DNA of 64,000 nt from Yponomeuta sedellus (Eukaryota; Arthropoda; Insecta; Lepidoptera; Yponomeutidae), in NCBI GenBank assembly GCA_934045075.1, contig OW203750.1, forward strand, positions 7,087,410-7,151,409, read 5' to 3'. A program made the translations under genes and the position numbers. Below, piece by piece: positions 1 to 9,655 of the stretch (its first letter is position 1; each line of letters opens with the position of its first letter). Below the pieces are notes generated by a model. The model saw only the letters and a program-made list of their open reading frames with translations. It ran no database searches and was not told the DNA's origin.

Positions 1-456
1 GTGATACCTAGAAATACAGTTTCATTCACAAGGTCTAATTTGTCATTCCCTAGTAAAACATTGCTGTCTACCGTTTTGACATTTGGAAGAGTGAACTTTA
101 TAAATTTCGTCTTTTTTGAATTTAACAATAAGTTATTAGAAGTAAACCAATTTAGTACCCGAGAGAGAGCATTATTTGTATTGTCAAGGTCATTTTCTTG
201 TCTCTTAATTTTAAAAATAAGTGACGTGTCATCTGCCAATAATACTATCTCTGACATATTTTGAACCATGAACGGCAAATCATTTACATATACGAGGAAG
301 AGGAACGGCCCCATTATCGATCCCTGTGGCACTCCTATCCTGACCTCTGAACCTGAAGATTTAGCTCTATTTATATCGGCTCTTTGAACTCTCCCTTCTA
401 AATATGATGTCATAAGTTTTAGGCTATTCCCGTTTAAACCATAGTGCTTTAATTTT
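1..456 (-). pseudogene. Non-LTR retrotransposon reverse transcriptase fragment
   Basis: Read on the minus strand, this is an open frame with the palm region of a LINE reverse transcriptase: a GVPQGSIMGP motif, then VYVNDLP, then a catalytic-box relative reading LLADDTS (usually FADD), then a region ending in the VFLGI motif at the window edge. The order matches jockey/CR1-type LINEs. The fragment is cut at its N-terminal side near 456 by a Helitron and at the other side by the window edge. No stop lies in the visible part. It is an inactive remnant; exact clade is not determinable. Confidence 0.8.

Positions 457-613
457 AAAAGAAGTGTGTATGTTTGTTACTTCTTCGCGCCTAAACGGAT
501 GGAGCGATTTAGTAAAATTTGGTATGGAGTTAGCCCACACCCTGGATTAACGCATAGACTTTGTTTTAGTGCGGAAAATATCTTATTCGCATGGGAAAAT
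601 CGATAAATAATCG

Positions 614-1316
614 TGAAAAGACCCGCTTAATATAAAACTACGAATAATTGGTGACGTTAGGAGTTCGAGGCGCGCTATTGTCAACTTCTCGTCGATAATT
701 TTATCTAGTCGATAGCACTGCAGCAAGCTAAGTGCTTAGTTCGAGTTTGACAGGTCCAACCGAATAACTTTACTACCGCGTTAATCGAGCATTGAGTAGT
801 GAGTATGAGTAAGTTAACCGTTCGAACTGGCAAAACGCTCCCACAGTACAACTCGCACTCGCGTTCATTCGTATTTTGGCTGGTAAACTTGTTCACTTCT
901 CAACGTAAACCATTAGGTACAACTCGCACTCAGCAATTTTAATTTCCATACTTGTCGCTAAGTGGCGCTTCCTCGATGCCATAGAAATATGAGTTTACGT
1001 TAACGCGATCGAGTAGTTAAAAAACTCGCACTAAGCACTCTGAAGTAGCAGTGGACTGGCCATATCTCGCGATATCGATCGCAATCGATAACCGTTGGAG
1101 TAAACGTAATCTTGAGTGGAGACCGAGACTCGGCAAACGTAGTGTGGGACGCCCTCCGACCAGGTGGGATGACGATCTGCGAAAAACTGATAAAAACTGA
1201 CGAAAAGCCGACAGATGCTGGATGCGGCAAGCTGAAGACAGGGCGCTATGGCGCTCATTAGGGGAGAGCTGTGTCCAGCAGTGGACTACATAATATAGCC
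1301 TGAAGAAGAAGAAGAT
614..1316 (+). pseudogene. RTE-type LINE 3' end inside the Helitron
   Basis: Bases 1040-1310 match the C-terminal and 3' end region of the RTE-like copy at 34403-34870 (CTGAAGTGGCAGTGGNCTGG, CATATCTCGCG, GACGATCTGCGAAAAACTG, CAGCAGTGGACTA), ending in a GAAGAAGAAG tail. Bases up to 730 match the adjoining upstream part of that copy, so the LINE continues across MITE-B at 731-1039. Frames are broken. Codes for nothing usable now. Confidence 0.7.
731..1039. mobile_element. MITE-B copy 1 (CWG target duplication)
   Basis: About 309 bp, with terminal inverted repeats AGTGCTTAGTKCGAGTTT / AAACTCGCACTAAGCACT. It sits inside an RTE fragment between CTA (728-730) and CTG (1040-1042). 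Comparison with the uninterrupted RTE copy near 34630 shows the original target was CTG, so the left copy of a 3-bp duplication has mutated. No coding capacity. See copies at 12174 and 33433. Confidence 0.85.

Positions 1317-1570
1317 AGCACCGCGGTAACACCGCGCGGCACAGCTAGTGTAAAAATACATTCGAAAGTAAAACGAGGTATTTCAAAATCAATACCGAGT
1401 AACATTCGCAGCTTTACAAGGCACTAAAAGCCGTGCATTAAATGAGATTAATTATACAAATTAGTTATTCATGTTGAGATCGAAATTATGCAGATTTTAT
1501 TTGGTGAAAAAGGTGTCGAAATTAATCTTGTTCGGGGCAAGTTATTAATACCCATCAATAGAAGGATCAG

Positions 1571-2229
1571 GAAGCGCTCGTGGCCTAGGCGTACCGAGTG
1601 ATTGGAATCAATTACTTGAGTTAAGCAACAACAGGCGCGGTCAGGTACCTACAGGATGGGTGACCGTCCCGTGACTACCGCTAGTGGCACTTTTCCGAGC
1701 GTTTCCGTGCTTCGCAAGGCACGTTAAGCCGTTGGTGCCGGCTGTCATAATAATGGCAGTCGTTAAGCCATGTCACAGGCCTAATGGGCGCCTTGATAAC
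1801 TTCTAACAGTAAGGCCCGCCACCTTACAATACTCCACCAACCCGGACTTGGCCCCCGTGATGGAGTATGGGCTAGCCTTCCCGCGAAACAGCACTTGTGT
1901 TTTCCCTACTCTTGTAAGACATCTAACTAATGCTTTTAGCATTTAAAATTATTGATGGCAATCATGAAATATTTTTAGGTATACGTGTAGGTGGCGACTG
2001 ATGTATTTGGTTCAAGGTGACTTGAGAAAAAATGGTCAGAGTGGAGTTTTTTTTCCCGCTGCCTTTTTCTCCACTACAATACGGCCCGAAGGCAGCGGCT
2101 TACATTTTACATTGTACATTGGCATTCAGCAAACAGAATGTAAATTCTTCACGTTGAAATAAATTTATTTGATTTCATGTAGGAAGAGACCTGTGCCCCA
2201 GTAGTAGGGGCATACAAAGGTTGATATCA
1571..2229 (+). mobile_element. 5S-derived SINE, copy with nested insertion
   Basis: Plus-orientation copy of the window's main SINE: 5' GAAGCGCTCG, 5S-like internal region (TTAAGCAAC, GGATGGGTGACCG), central TGGCAGTCGTTAAGCCATGT block and 3' end GGTTGATATC. 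Flanked by an imperfect 13-bp duplication, ATAGAAGGATCAG at 1558-1570 and ATAAAAGGATTAG at 2230-2242. The body breaks near 1890 and resumes at about 2181 because another repeat has inserted. Confidence 0.85.
1890..2180 (+). mobile_element. LINE/SINE 3'-tail repeat nested in the 5S-SINE
   Basis: About 290 bp, similar to 60548-60835: both contain CACTTGT, TTATTGATGGCAATCATGAA (one variant base), TGGTCAGAGTGGAG, CGGCCCGAAGGCAGCGGCTT and a GTTGAAATAAATTNATTTGA end. It interrupts the SINE exactly at the point expected from complete copies. A minus-strand relative is at 48483-48680. Probably the 3' end of a LINE or a SINE using the same tail; the parent is not identified. Confidence 0.65.

Positions 2230-2304
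2230 ATAAAAGGATTAGAGGCCAGTTTAATGCAGAAATCTTCGCCAGAAAGTGAGGGTGGCTCGACCAGGGGAAC
2301 GCAA

Positions 2305-2500
2305 GACGGAGTTTACAGATTCAGTCTGTTCAGTCTGTGACCCTGATCAAGCTCGGATTGATGCCAGACTGATGAAGCATCAAAATATTCAAATATCCGT
2401 CAGTCTGGTCCATCAGTCCTCTGAATAGACAATCAGTCAGCCGTCAGTCTAACCAGACTGATGGAATTGACTGACGCCAGCTGAACGTGTAAACTCCGTC
2305..2500. mobile_element. PIF/Harbinger-like MITE, copy 1
   Basis: 196-bp element with inverted ends GACGGAGTTTACAC-like / GTGTAAACTCCGTC. Flanks are CAA (2302-2304) and TAA (2501-2503), consistent with a mutated 3-bp TAA target duplication. The copy at 16095 has an intact TAA on both sides. The interior is rich in CAGTCTG/CAGACTG. No ORF. Superfamily is inferred from the TWA-type duplication. 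Confidence 0.75.

Positions 2501-2570
2501 TAAGCCTCCGCAAGTCAGACGATTGTGTTATGCTGTGATTGACTACACACCAAAATCGCTAAACTAATCT

Positions 2571-2745
2571 TCTATTATATAAAAATGAATCGCTGAGTGT
2601 GTTGGTAAGCGCAAATCTCGAGAACAGCTGAACCGATTTCGCTAATTAATTTTTTAGAATATCCCTTGAAGTACGAGGATGGTTCTTACAAGAGAAAAAA
2701 AAATCAAAGTCTGTTAGGCGGTACGAAGTTCGCTGGGTCAGCTAG
2571..2745 (+). mobile_element. Non-autonomous Helitron, family H1
   Basis: Begins TCTATTATATAAAAATGAAT and ends GCTGGGTCAGCTAG followed by T. The TC start, CTAG end, short subterminal palindrome and absence of inverted repeats or target duplication fit a short Helitron. At least seven relatives occur here (10516, 19293, 19478, 36343, 39698, 62050, minus strand 62265). 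Confidence 0.8.

Positions 2746-2756
2746 TAAATAATAAT

Positions 2757-2998
2757 AATAATTAACATTCATGGACTTATTACACAGATCTCGTTAGCCC
2801 TATACTAAGTACAACTAAATGACTTGTGTTACAGGTGCTAACTCGACGATAGATTTAATGCAATAAATACACAGATAACATCCAAGACCCCAGACAAACT
2901 AGAAAAGTTCGTTTCCTAGTTTGACCCGGCCGGGGATCGAACCCGAGACCTTCGATTTTAGTCGGCGTGCTAAACCGCTGCGCCACCGAGGCCGACCT
2757..2998 (-). mobile_element. tRNA-derived SINE, family S-B
   Basis: On the minus strand it begins with a tRNA-like head: GGCCTCGGTGGCGCAGCGGT (A box) and GGTTCGATCCCCGGCCGGGT (B box), then a body ending TAATATGTCCATGAATATTT and a short AT-rich tail. The full-length relative is 49462-49710 on the plus strand. It is a retroposed pol III-type element and not a functional tRNA gene. 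Confidence 0.8.

Positions 2999-3039
2999 CG
3001 GTGGTAAACTAACGGCCAACGAAAGGCTTTTTCTCATTA

Positions 3040-3260
3040 AACAGAAATTAAACGAAAACCTCGTTTTATAGATCGCCGGCGCATTGTCGGCGCCCGCGCA
3101 AATGATCCACGGATCATTACGGATCCATGGATCATTATTGATCGATCGAGGTGTGCGCGCGCGGCTTTTTTCACAGAGTGTTTCGTTATAATAATGCGTA
3201 AAGTGGCAGCGGAATTTCTTCGTATTATGGCGGTAACGGTGGGACATTCCTCGAGATAAT
3040..3260. other. GATC-rich GC island, unexplained
   Basis: A GC-rich patch with six GATC sites within about 50 bp (CGGATC, GGATCCATGGATC, GATCGATCG) followed by GCGCGCGCGG and then a T run. A similar patch occurs at 4895-5010. It sits within a minus-strand 211-codon ORF (2855-3490), which also crosses SINE sequence and is therefore not believed. 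Confidence 0.35.

Positions 3261-3272
3261 ATACCTACTTTG

Positions 3273-3408
3273 GTAAGTGCTTCTTCTTTCATCCCGCGGG
3301 TGTCGTAAAAGGCGACTAAGGGACTCAAACCGGGGGGTGGGCAGCAGTTTGTGAGTGTGTATGTTTTTAACTTCTTCACTATTATATACGGATGGAGCGA
3401 TTTTAAGA
3273..3408 (+). mobile_element. Fused fragments of an RTE-tailed SINE and Helitron H2
   Basis: 3273-3345 shows the CCCGCGGGTGTCGTAAAAGG block of the SINE seen in full at 32880-33155 and 46400-46655. It joins directly to the start region of Helitron H2 (GTTTGTGAGTGTGTATG), which breaks off near 3408. Confidence 0.55.

Positions 3409-3483
3409 AAAAAAAAAACACCATTTTCCGAGCGTAATTATAGAGCGTTAAGATGAAGTAATTCGTAGGTTGTCTGGAAGAAG

Positions 3484-3708
3484 TTATCAAGCCGCCCGTA
3501 AGGCCTCTAACCTGGCTTAACAGCAGCCATTACACGACAGCCGGCACCAACCGCTTAACGCGCCTTACGGAGCACGGAAGCGCTCGGAAAAATGCCACTA
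3601 GCGGTAGTCTCGGGACGGTCACCCATACTGCACCTGTCCTGTTGTTGCTAAACTCAAGTGATTGATTGCAATCACTCGGTTCGACTAGGCCACGAGCGCT
3701 TCGTAACA
3484..3708 (-). mobile_element. 5S-derived SINE, 3'-truncated, minus strand
   Basis: Minus-strand copy running from the 5' end (GAAGCGCTCGTGGCC at 3708) to the TTGATAACTTC block. The final ~125 bases (GATGCAGGAAGAGACCC to GTTGATA) are missing. The 5S-like region is intact apart from point changes. Confidence 0.8.

Positions 3709-4085
3709 GTAGTAGGTAATACATAATGTAAAAAGCAGCCAAATCTCAAGCACAACTCTCTACCTACGCGGTTGGTCAGACCAATTTATAACTATTTTAA
3801 GAAGGCCGACGTAATTACTAAATAAATAAATAAACGGTAAATTGCGGAGAGAGTAAATTGCGATTGTGCCCGGCTTTACGGTGCTGTGCTGCAGGCACTA
3901 GCGGGTATCAGGCGGAGTGCGAACTGTGCAGGTGTTATTTTGTTTTCAGTCAAATTGTGATTTAATTTTCCGATCCTTTTTCACGTAAATCCTGACACTC
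4001 CATTCCCACACAGACTGTGTAAGAGGGTCAGGTCGATATTAAATATTAATGCAACTAGAAAATTAATTTAATTGATATTGTTTTA
3709..4085. other. Unassigned spacer
   Basis: Mixed single-copy-looking DNA. It includes a short GC-rich patch near 3865-3935 and A/T-rich flanks with a TAAATAAATAAATA stretch at 3819. No ORF, inverted repeat or recognisable element. Confidence 0.5.

Positions 4086-4099
4086 TTTTAAAGTACTCG

Positions 4100-4240
4100 G
4101 AACCGGCGTGCATGCAACGACTAATGAATGCCGTTGATGAAACGAAGGTGATCTTTCAGGATCAAGGCAAGTGGCAGTCCCTGTCTCTGCCTACCCATCT
4201 GGGATACAGACGTAAGGTTATGTTATGTTTTATTTCTTTT
4100..4240 (+). pseudogene. LINE 3' end, RRACMQRL family
   Basis: Encodes, with changes, the C-terminus found at 26293-26544: ACCGGCGTGCATGCAACGAC, then GATGAA, GCAAGTGGCAGTC and a TCTGGGATACAGACG stretch, followed by a TTATG-type tail. 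In better copies it reads RNRRACMQRLMNVDEAKVIC and SAYPSGI. Only the last ~45 codons and tail remain, as in 5'-truncated LINE insertions. Confidence 0.75.

Positions 4241-4329
4241 TAATAATACTTTTATTACTAATTTGTAAGGTAAATAAAAATTGAAACTCATTACCAGAAA
4301 TAAATAAAATAACTATAAATAAATAAATT

Positions 4330-4530
4330 AATAAATATTCATGGACATACTACACAGATCTTGTTAGCCCCATATTAAGTACAACTAAATGACTTGTGTT
4401 ATAGTTGCTAACTCGACGATAGATTTAATAAAATAAATACAAAGATAACATCCAAGACCCGGGACAAACTGAAAAAGTTCGTTTCCTAGTTTGCCCCGGC
4501 CGGAGATCGAACCCGAGACCTTCGGTTATT
4330..4530 (-). mobile_element. tRNA-derived SINE S-B, 5'-truncated
   Basis: Same body as 2757-2998 on the minus strand. It stops within the tRNA-like head after the GGTCTCGGGTTCGATCTCCG box B, so the A box is missing. 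Confidence 0.75.

Positions 4531-5257
4531 ATTATTATAATTATTAATCACATGATATCAGAAGGAGGGCTCTTTCCACCATCGGGAAAAAGCTAGACTT
4601 TGAATAGAAAAAATCGTGCTTTTTATTATTATTTACATTAGAGCCAAGACTAGAGCAAAATGCCATTAACATTAAGTTCACCTTTTGTACACTAAATTTT
4701 TTAAAAAAGATTATTATTAGGTATTAATTCTTTAATGTACATAAAGAATTAATAATCCCTAATAATACAGAAACTTTATAACAGAGTTTTCTTTAGAAAT
4801 CAAAGAAAACTCTCTCTAGGCACATTGAAGGATGTCAATTTTACTCGCTTCGACCGCAACTCATCTATCCGAGCGCGTCCACACACTGAATAGGCCCGTA
4901 ATTGCCGCGCCGACCTCGCGATCTATAGATCACACGGCGAATCTATAGATCCGTAGATCATTGATCGATAATAAGGACACTGTCGCGCGCAATTTTTTCT
5001 TCATTTGAAAGTAGAGAAAGGTTTTTTTCGTTTGTAATAGCAACTTGTTTTATAATGATGTAAAATTGTGCATCTCGTTGAGTTTGAACGGTGTATTTGA
5101 TTTATTTGTTTAAAATTAAGCCAGTACCGACGTTGAGTCGACTGCGGGTTAATATTTACGCGTGTAGCTTAGTTCAGTTACGAGTATGTTACGGGCTTTC
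5201 TTAATAACTTCGTTTCCTAAGTTATGTACATTTGTGAAGTTACAGCAGCAATACTAT
4531..5257. other. AT-rich spacer with short hairpins and second GATC-rich patch
   Basis: Holds an inverted repeat TATTAATTCTTTA / TAAAGAATTAATA (4718-4752), a second short hairpin GAGTTTTCTTT / AAAGAAAACTC near 4785-4812, and a GATC-rich patch at 4918-4968 followed by CGCGCGCAATTTTTTCTTC that resembles the patch at 3040-3260. No coding signal. Confidence 0.4.

Positions 5258-5935
5258 AATTTGCTTACTTAGATATTAAGTTTAAGTACCTCCGCGCTTT
5301 AAATTCGAAGTGGGCACGCCTAGTAATCAAGCCCCAACTCTGTCTCTCTGAGATAGCAATATCATTCGCTTACTTAGGTATTACCGCATTTAAGTACCTC
5401 CGCGCTTTAAATTCGAAGTGGGAACGCGTAGTAATCAAGCCCCAACTCTGTCTCTCTGAGATAGCAATATCATTCGCTTACTTAGGTATTACCGCATTTA
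5501 AGTACCTCCGCGCTTTAAATTCGAAGTGGGAACGCGTAGTAATCAAGCCCCAACTCTGTCTCTCTGAGATAGTAATATCATTCGCTTACTTAGGTATTAC
5601 CGCATTTAAGTACCTCCGCGCTTTAAATTCGAAGTGGGAACGCGTAGTAATCAAACCCCAACTCTGTCTCTCTGAGATAGCAATATCATTCGCTTACTTA
5701 GGTATTACCGCATTTAAGTACCTCCGCGCTTTAAATTCGAAGTGGGCACGCCTAGTAATCAAGCCCCAACTCTGTCTCTCTGAGATAGCAATATCATTCT
5801 TACCGAGAAGGACAATAACTGAGTGTCTGAGGTATTCAAGTACCTCTGCGCTTTAAATTCGAGGTGGGCACGCGTGGTAATGAAGCCCACACTCTCTCTC
5901 TGAGAGAAGGCCTGTGTCCTGCAGTAGGACCCCTA
5258..5935. repeat. 108-bp tandem repeat, about six copies
   Basis: The unit runs GAGATAGCAATATCATTCGC ... TAGTAATCAAGCCCCAACTC. GAGATAG recurs at 5350, 5458, 5566, 5674 and 5782, exactly 108 bp apart. Inner copies differ by only a few bases; the last copy is more diverged and runs into GAGAGAAGGCCTGTGTCCTG, the sequence with which a SINE body starts on the minus strand elsewhere (24370, 41945, 43810). 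The array is thus an expansion within a minus-strand SINE copy. Confidence 0.9.

Positions 5936-6077
5936 TAGAGTTCATAAAAAAAAATTGCGTTTTTATTACTTTAAACTGTTCGACCGAGCGTGGGATTTTT
6001 TTCATAGCGGTGCTGTGAGCAGATCTACAGTGTTCACGATTTTGGCTCGTTGGCCTGGTTTTCATAGAGTTATGGGC

Positions 6078-6205
6078 AATTTGAGGTTGCCTGGAAGAAA
6101 TCGCTATCAGCAATAAGGCCGCCAATTGTATTTGATTTAATCTTTCGTATCTGCCGATTTTGTAACTATTTTTCCGGTGTACAATAAAGTATTCTTTTTA
6201 TCTTA
6078..6205 (+). mobile_element. LINE 3' tail (GGTTGTCTGGAAGA family)
   Basis: Contains GGTTGCCTGGAAGAAATCGC, ATAAGGCCGCCAATTGTA and GTGTACAATAAAGTATTCT, then T-rich (ATCT-like) ends. Relatives are at 19840-20000, 42090-42275 and, minus strand, 9545-9655. The AATAAA in the tail fits a polyadenylation signal. 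Parent LINE not visible. Confidence 0.65.

Positions 6206-6269
6206 TTTTACAGAGGTTTCAGTTTAAAATTTAGGAATGTGCTAAAAGTATAAAGGTTTATCATATATA

Positions 6270-6670
6270 AGCGGTGGTAGCTCAGTGGGTAGAACCATTG
6301 ACTGGCAAGCGAGAGCCCCAGGTTCGATCCCGAGTGCGGGCATGTACCAATGACTTTGTTTAATTTCAAAGTTACGTACATTTGCGAATTTGTAGTCGCA
6401 ATATCACACGCTGTGAAGAAAACATCGTGAGGAAACCCGCGGCTTGGTTGGCTCCACACGTATTGACTAGTCTTTCCTGTGGGCTAGGCCGACTAAGCTG
6501 TCAGGATGGTATAGGTGCTGGGCAAGCCTAAACCATCTATAAAAAACCATGTCCCAGGCACTACAGCGTCGGAGTGGTCCCTTCAACCATGTAGTGTGAG
6601 TGAGGATGCCGCTGGACGCTGTATAGATCATCTCATTAAGTAGATGCAAAAAGGCCAAATTATTATTATT
6270..6670 (+). mobile_element. Full-length tRNA-derived SINE, family S-A
   Basis: Flanked by a perfect 10-bp duplication ATCATATATA (6260-6269 and 6671-6680). 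The head is tRNA-like (TAGCTCAGTGGGTAGA A box, GGTTCGATCCC B box). The middle has CATCGTGAGGAAACCCGC, the second half TCAGGATGGTATAGGTGCTG and CAGGCACTACAGCGTCGGAG, and the 3' end is GATGCAAAAAGGCCAA followed by ATT repeats. Other copies: 13452-15535 (split by a LINE), 38559-38685, 44258-44430 (minus). Confidence 0.9.

Positions 6671-6691
6671 ATCATATATACCTACTCTGTT

Positions 6692-7038
6692 CATCATCAA
6701 CCCATTATGTCCCCACCTAGGGGCACGGGGTTCTTCCTTGAGAAAGGTCATACTCCACCACGGGGGCCAAGTCCGGATTGGTGGAGGCTTGCAGTGGCTA
6801 GTCTTACTGTCAGAAGTTTTCAAGCCGCCCTAAGGCCTCTGACTTGGCTTAACGACTGCCATGTACCGACGGCAGCCGGCACCAAATGCTTAACATGCCT
6901 TGCGAAGGACGGAATCGCTTGGAAAAATGCCACTAGCGTTAGTCATAGACGGTTTACCCGTCCATGCACTGAACGCGCCCTATGTTGCTTAACCTTCGTG
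7001 ATCGAGGCAGCCGGGGCTACGAGCGATTCTCTAAAATA
6692..7038 (-). mobile_element. 5S-derived SINE, minus strand, diverged
   Basis: Near full length but more diverged than most copies. TACTCTGTT occurs on both sides (6683-6691 and 7039-7047) and is a probable target duplication. The 160-codon plus-strand ORF here (6644-7126) is antisense to the SINE and is spurious. Confidence 0.75.

Positions 7039-7246
7039 TACTCTGTTACGGTTATATTTTTTTAAATTCTTTCCGAGAGATTTTAGTCGTCTAACTGTCA
7101 ACCTACATACTAAGTGGTATTGCTGATATTGACAGTAATATCAGCAATACGCACTCGCTGTTATGAAGGAAAACATCGTGAGGAAGCTTGAGCGACTGAG
7201 GTGTGCAGTCTGTTAGCTTTTAGAAATATACCTCGGCTACTATCGG

Positions 7247-7609
7247 ATCGTTATCAAACCCAGTATGTCCCCACTGCTGGGGCACGGGTCTCTTCCTGCA
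7301 TCGCAGGAAGGTTAGGCCATACTACACCACGGGGGCCAAGTCCGGGTTGGTGGAGGATTGTAAGGCGGGCCTTACTGTCAGAAGTTATCCATACCGCCCA
7401 TAAGGCCTCTGACATGGCTTAACGACTGTCATTATATGGCAGCCGGCACCAACGGCTTAGCGTGCCTTGCGAAGCACGGAAGCGCTCGGAAAAATGCCAC
7501 TAGCGGTAGTCACTGGACGCTCACCCATCCTGTACCTGACCGCGCCTGTTCTTGCTCAATCAGTGATTGATTCCAATCACTCGGTTCGCCTAGGCCACGA
7601 GCGCTTCGA
7247..7609 (-). mobile_element. 5S-derived SINE, minus strand
   Basis: Nearly complete: 3' end at 7247 (TCGTTATC on the plus strand), GCAGGAAGGTTAGGCC, the 5S-like region at about 7490-7600 and 5' end at 7609. TACTATCGGAT occurs just left of it and again at 7643-7653, so the right copy of the likely target duplication is separated from the SINE by a palindrome arm. 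Confidence 0.85.

Positions 7610-7614
7610 ACGAA

Positions 7615-7668
7615 TGCACGAATATATCCGATTCTATACTATCGGATAGAATCGGATATATTCGTGCA
7615..7668. repeat. Perfect 23-bp inverted repeat
   Basis: TGCACGAATATATCCGATTC (plus TAT) is repeated in reverse complement after an 8-base loop ACTATCGG. It directly abuts the 5' end of a 5S-SINE and overlaps that element's target duplication. Confidence 0.9.

Positions 7669-7689
7669 ATAAAAATATCGGAACCAAGA

Positions 7690-7805
7690 CTATGTATGAG
7701 TATCGCGAATCATTAAGAAATACTACGTTGAAACAAAGAATATAAGAAATGAACAAGGTTCATTTGAAGACAACGTATGAACAAGGTTCATTTGAAGATA
7801 ACGTT
7690..7805. repeat. Penelope-type tail fragment and 29-bp direct duplication
   Basis: 7690-7725 (TATGTATGAGTATCGCGAAT, ATTAAGAAATACT) matches 25240-25275, which lies at the end of a Penelope-like fragment, and minus-strand 47435-47480. 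It is followed by two adjacent near-identical copies of ATGAACAAGGTTCATTTGAA (plus GAYAACGT) starting at 7749 and 7777. Confidence 0.55.

Positions 7806-7839
7806 TCTCCCGGACAACGCAGGTGGCCAGCCGCGTCAC

Positions 7840-7933
7840 CTTGCGGGGCCGCGGCGAAACAAGTCATTTGTCAAAACGTCCATGTCGTCGGCATATGTAA
7901 AGTCAGGGGTTTCGGGAAACGCCGGGCCGTGTG
7840..7933 (-). CDS. Candidate internal exon of an unidentified host gene
   Basis: A GC-rich island in AT-rich surroundings. On the minus strand a pyrimidine-rich tract (TTTTTTTCCCTAACCCCTGAG) precedes it and AAG|GTGACG follows. The 94 bases hold 30 complete codons in one frame, containing the peptide PETPDFTYADDMDVLTNDLF; each end carries two extra bases. The acidic YADDMD stretch could instead be a decayed reverse-transcriptase YADD box, but no neighbouring RT sequence is visible. 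Its phase does not join directly to the exon at 25309-25404, so another exon would have to lie between them, or it belongs to another gene. Product unknown. Confidence 0.4.

Positions 7934-7964
7934 CTCAGGGGTTAGGGAAAAAAATATGTTAAGA

Positions 7965-8270
7965 GTTTTTTCGTGGGTAGTTTACTAATTTAATCGGCCG
8001 TTTTATTTTAAAACCACGGCATACTGAAACGCGATTTTTTACTCTACCTAGTTTTTAATTTCATTGCTTACCGCGATACAGAACTAGTAAAAAAAACGCT
8101 CCAGTATACCTACAATTAACAGTGCAGTTTCTCATAAGTTTTAATAGACTTACATAGCTATAGATAAGTACTCAATTGATTTTGTTTAATTCTTATGTTT
8201 ATTCAAGTAAAGTTTCAAGAAAAAATCATTTAGAATAAAATGAATTCATTCCTATGTTTTTATTCTCTAG
7965..8270. other. AT-rich spacer
   Basis: No ORF, repeat or element recognised; poly-T and poly-A patches only. Confidence 0.5.

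Positions 8271-8274
8271 AAAA

Positions 8275-8470
8275 CATTCAGTCAACATTTTCTACATACA
8301 TTTTCATATTGAAATGAAATGATTTTATTCAAAGTAGCGCAGAAACTACGGCTTAGTTAACGTTACAATTCAAACTAGGTGTCCATTTCAAAATCAACAT
8401 CATTTTGGAGAAAAAATTGACAAAAACACTCCAAACTTAGTCTTTTCAAAGTATGTTATTTTAAATGTTT
8275..8470 (-). mobile_element. LINE 3' UTR/tail, CACCTAGTTTGAC family
   Basis: Minus-strand copy of a repeat seen at 21845-22105, 30860-31140, 55590-55870 and 60150-60275. Landmarks on its own strand are AAGACTAAGTTTGGAGT, CATTTCAAAATCAACATC-complement, GTCCATTT-complement CACCTAGTTTGA, GTTTCTGCGCTACTTT and AATAAAATCATTTCATTTC. The pyrimidine-rich end after AATAAAA suggests a LINE 3' end. Confidence 0.65.

Positions 8471-8955
8471 GAACTTAAATAATATATTTTATTTTATTAT
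8501 TACGCAAAATAAAAATTCAATGCTCCTCACACATCTAGATGTATTTCTCAATAATACCTCTTCGATATTTAAACGAACCATGGAAATATTAAAACTTGAA
8601 AGACAAAACGTCAAATTCCATTTTCAAAAAATCTATTAGCGGCCTCTACGCTCCGAACCTGCTTGGAATTGAAACTTTTTACGTCAATCCGACAACAACG
8701 ACACTTGACAAATGATGCGATGACAGTCTGCGGGCTGCAGGTACAACAAATAACTTTACCTGTGACTGGAGAGGTTAAAAAAAAGTTTAAAGTGAAAAAA
8801 AGTGGAAAACCGCCTTCCCCATCTGTCACAATTTGTTTGGCTTTTAGGACATGCCGCCATATTGTATTTTTATTGCAAAATAATTCTTTGAACAATTATT
8901 GTGGTAACATTGCAATTATTTCTTGTATGTTTTTCTTCGAGCGTGTTTTGTAGTT
8471..8955. other. Unassigned region with overlapping ORFs on both strands
   Basis: Holds a 96-codon plus-strand ORF (8663-8953) and a 94-codon minus-strand ORF (8611-8895) covering the same DNA. Neither shows a recognisable domain, and lengths are within chance expectation for this composition. 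The rest is AT-rich. Confidence 0.4.

Positions 8956-8956
8956 A

Positions 8957-9050
8957 TTTTGTTTTAGAGCGATGATAGCGGAGCGGTTAAACGCCAGCTT
9001 CTCAATAGGAAGATCGTAGGTTCGGATTCCGGCATGTACCAATGATATTG
8957..9050 (+). mobile_element. SINE head, tRNA-like, truncated
   Basis: GATAGCGGAGCGGTTAAACG (A-box-like) and GTAGGTTCGGATTCCGGCAT (B-box-like), followed by CATGTACCAATGATATTGTT, the sequence that follows the head of SINE S-A. The remainder of the body is absent. Confidence 0.6.

Positions 9051-9122
9051 TTTTCTAAGTTTAATACAGAATATTCTTTTCATTTATTATACTCGGAAAA
9101 TAGTGTTGTTTTGATCTGATTA

Positions 9123-9177
9123 TATTATTATTTTTAATGCACTAACCCGTGCTAAGGACAATTTTAAAAACCTATTT
9123..9177 (-). mobile_element. Severely 5'-truncated SINE S-C tail
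   Basis: Only the last ~55 bases of SINE S-C remain (GCACTAACCCGTGCTAAGG on the plus strand). They are bounded by a perfect duplication GATCTGATTA (9113-9122 and 9178-9187), and copy 2 of U1 gives the empty site. A clear case of abortive target-primed insertion. Confidence 0.85.

Positions 9178-9544
9178 GATCTGATTATTGGGTGGAAATT
9201 GCTGCTTCCCTCCATAGAGAGGGAAAAACTCATTCAAATTACTTCCCACCTAAGGGCCGCAATGAACTTTAAAAATAGAACTACTGTCAGGTGTGAAGAG
9301 TTTTATGAAAAAAAAAACTAATAAAAAAAAATGCTGCGGCCATGTAAGTTTTTAAACAGTCAGTGTGAACTTAGCGCAATCTTCTTTGAAAAAATGAAAA
9401 AAAAATGAGCTTTGAGCGGAATAAGCCGCAACAATTACGTGGTTCCATATTTAAAATTTAAAAAGTCGACATAAATTGGCGGGATACTAATTTGTTATAT
9501 GTATCTGTGCTGAAATAAAAAAAAATAGGTAATAATAAGAAGAA

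Positions 9545-9655
9545 TAAGAATATATTGTACACCAGGAAAAAAACAAACAAAACATAATTACAAAGATACA
9601 GTACATACAATTGGCGGCCTTATTGCTCAGAGCAATTTCTTCCAGGCAACCCACG
9545..9655 (-). mobile_element. LINE 3' tail (GGTTGTCTGGAAGA family), minus strand
   Basis: Reverse complement of the tail at 6078-6205 (CAATTGGCGGCCTTATTGCT and TTCTTCCAGGCAACC on the plus strand), inserted into U1 copy 1. Target duplication not clear. Confidence 0.65.

Larger units (their letters stand above)
460..1348 (+). mobile_element. Non-autonomous Helitron, family H2 (interrupted)
   Basis: Matches other H2 copies in the window (27306-27962; minus-strand copies at 10354, 20365, 38464, 46065). It has the shared start region (GTGTGTATGTTTGTTAC), the GGTATGGAGTTAG block, and a GC-rich hairpin of CCGCGGTAACACCGCG type just before a terminal CTAG at 1345-1348 followed by T. 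That hairpin plus CTRR-type 3' end is the Helitron signature. The 5' end is truncated. It is split at about 614 by an RTE LINE fragment and resumes at about 1317. Confidence 0.65.
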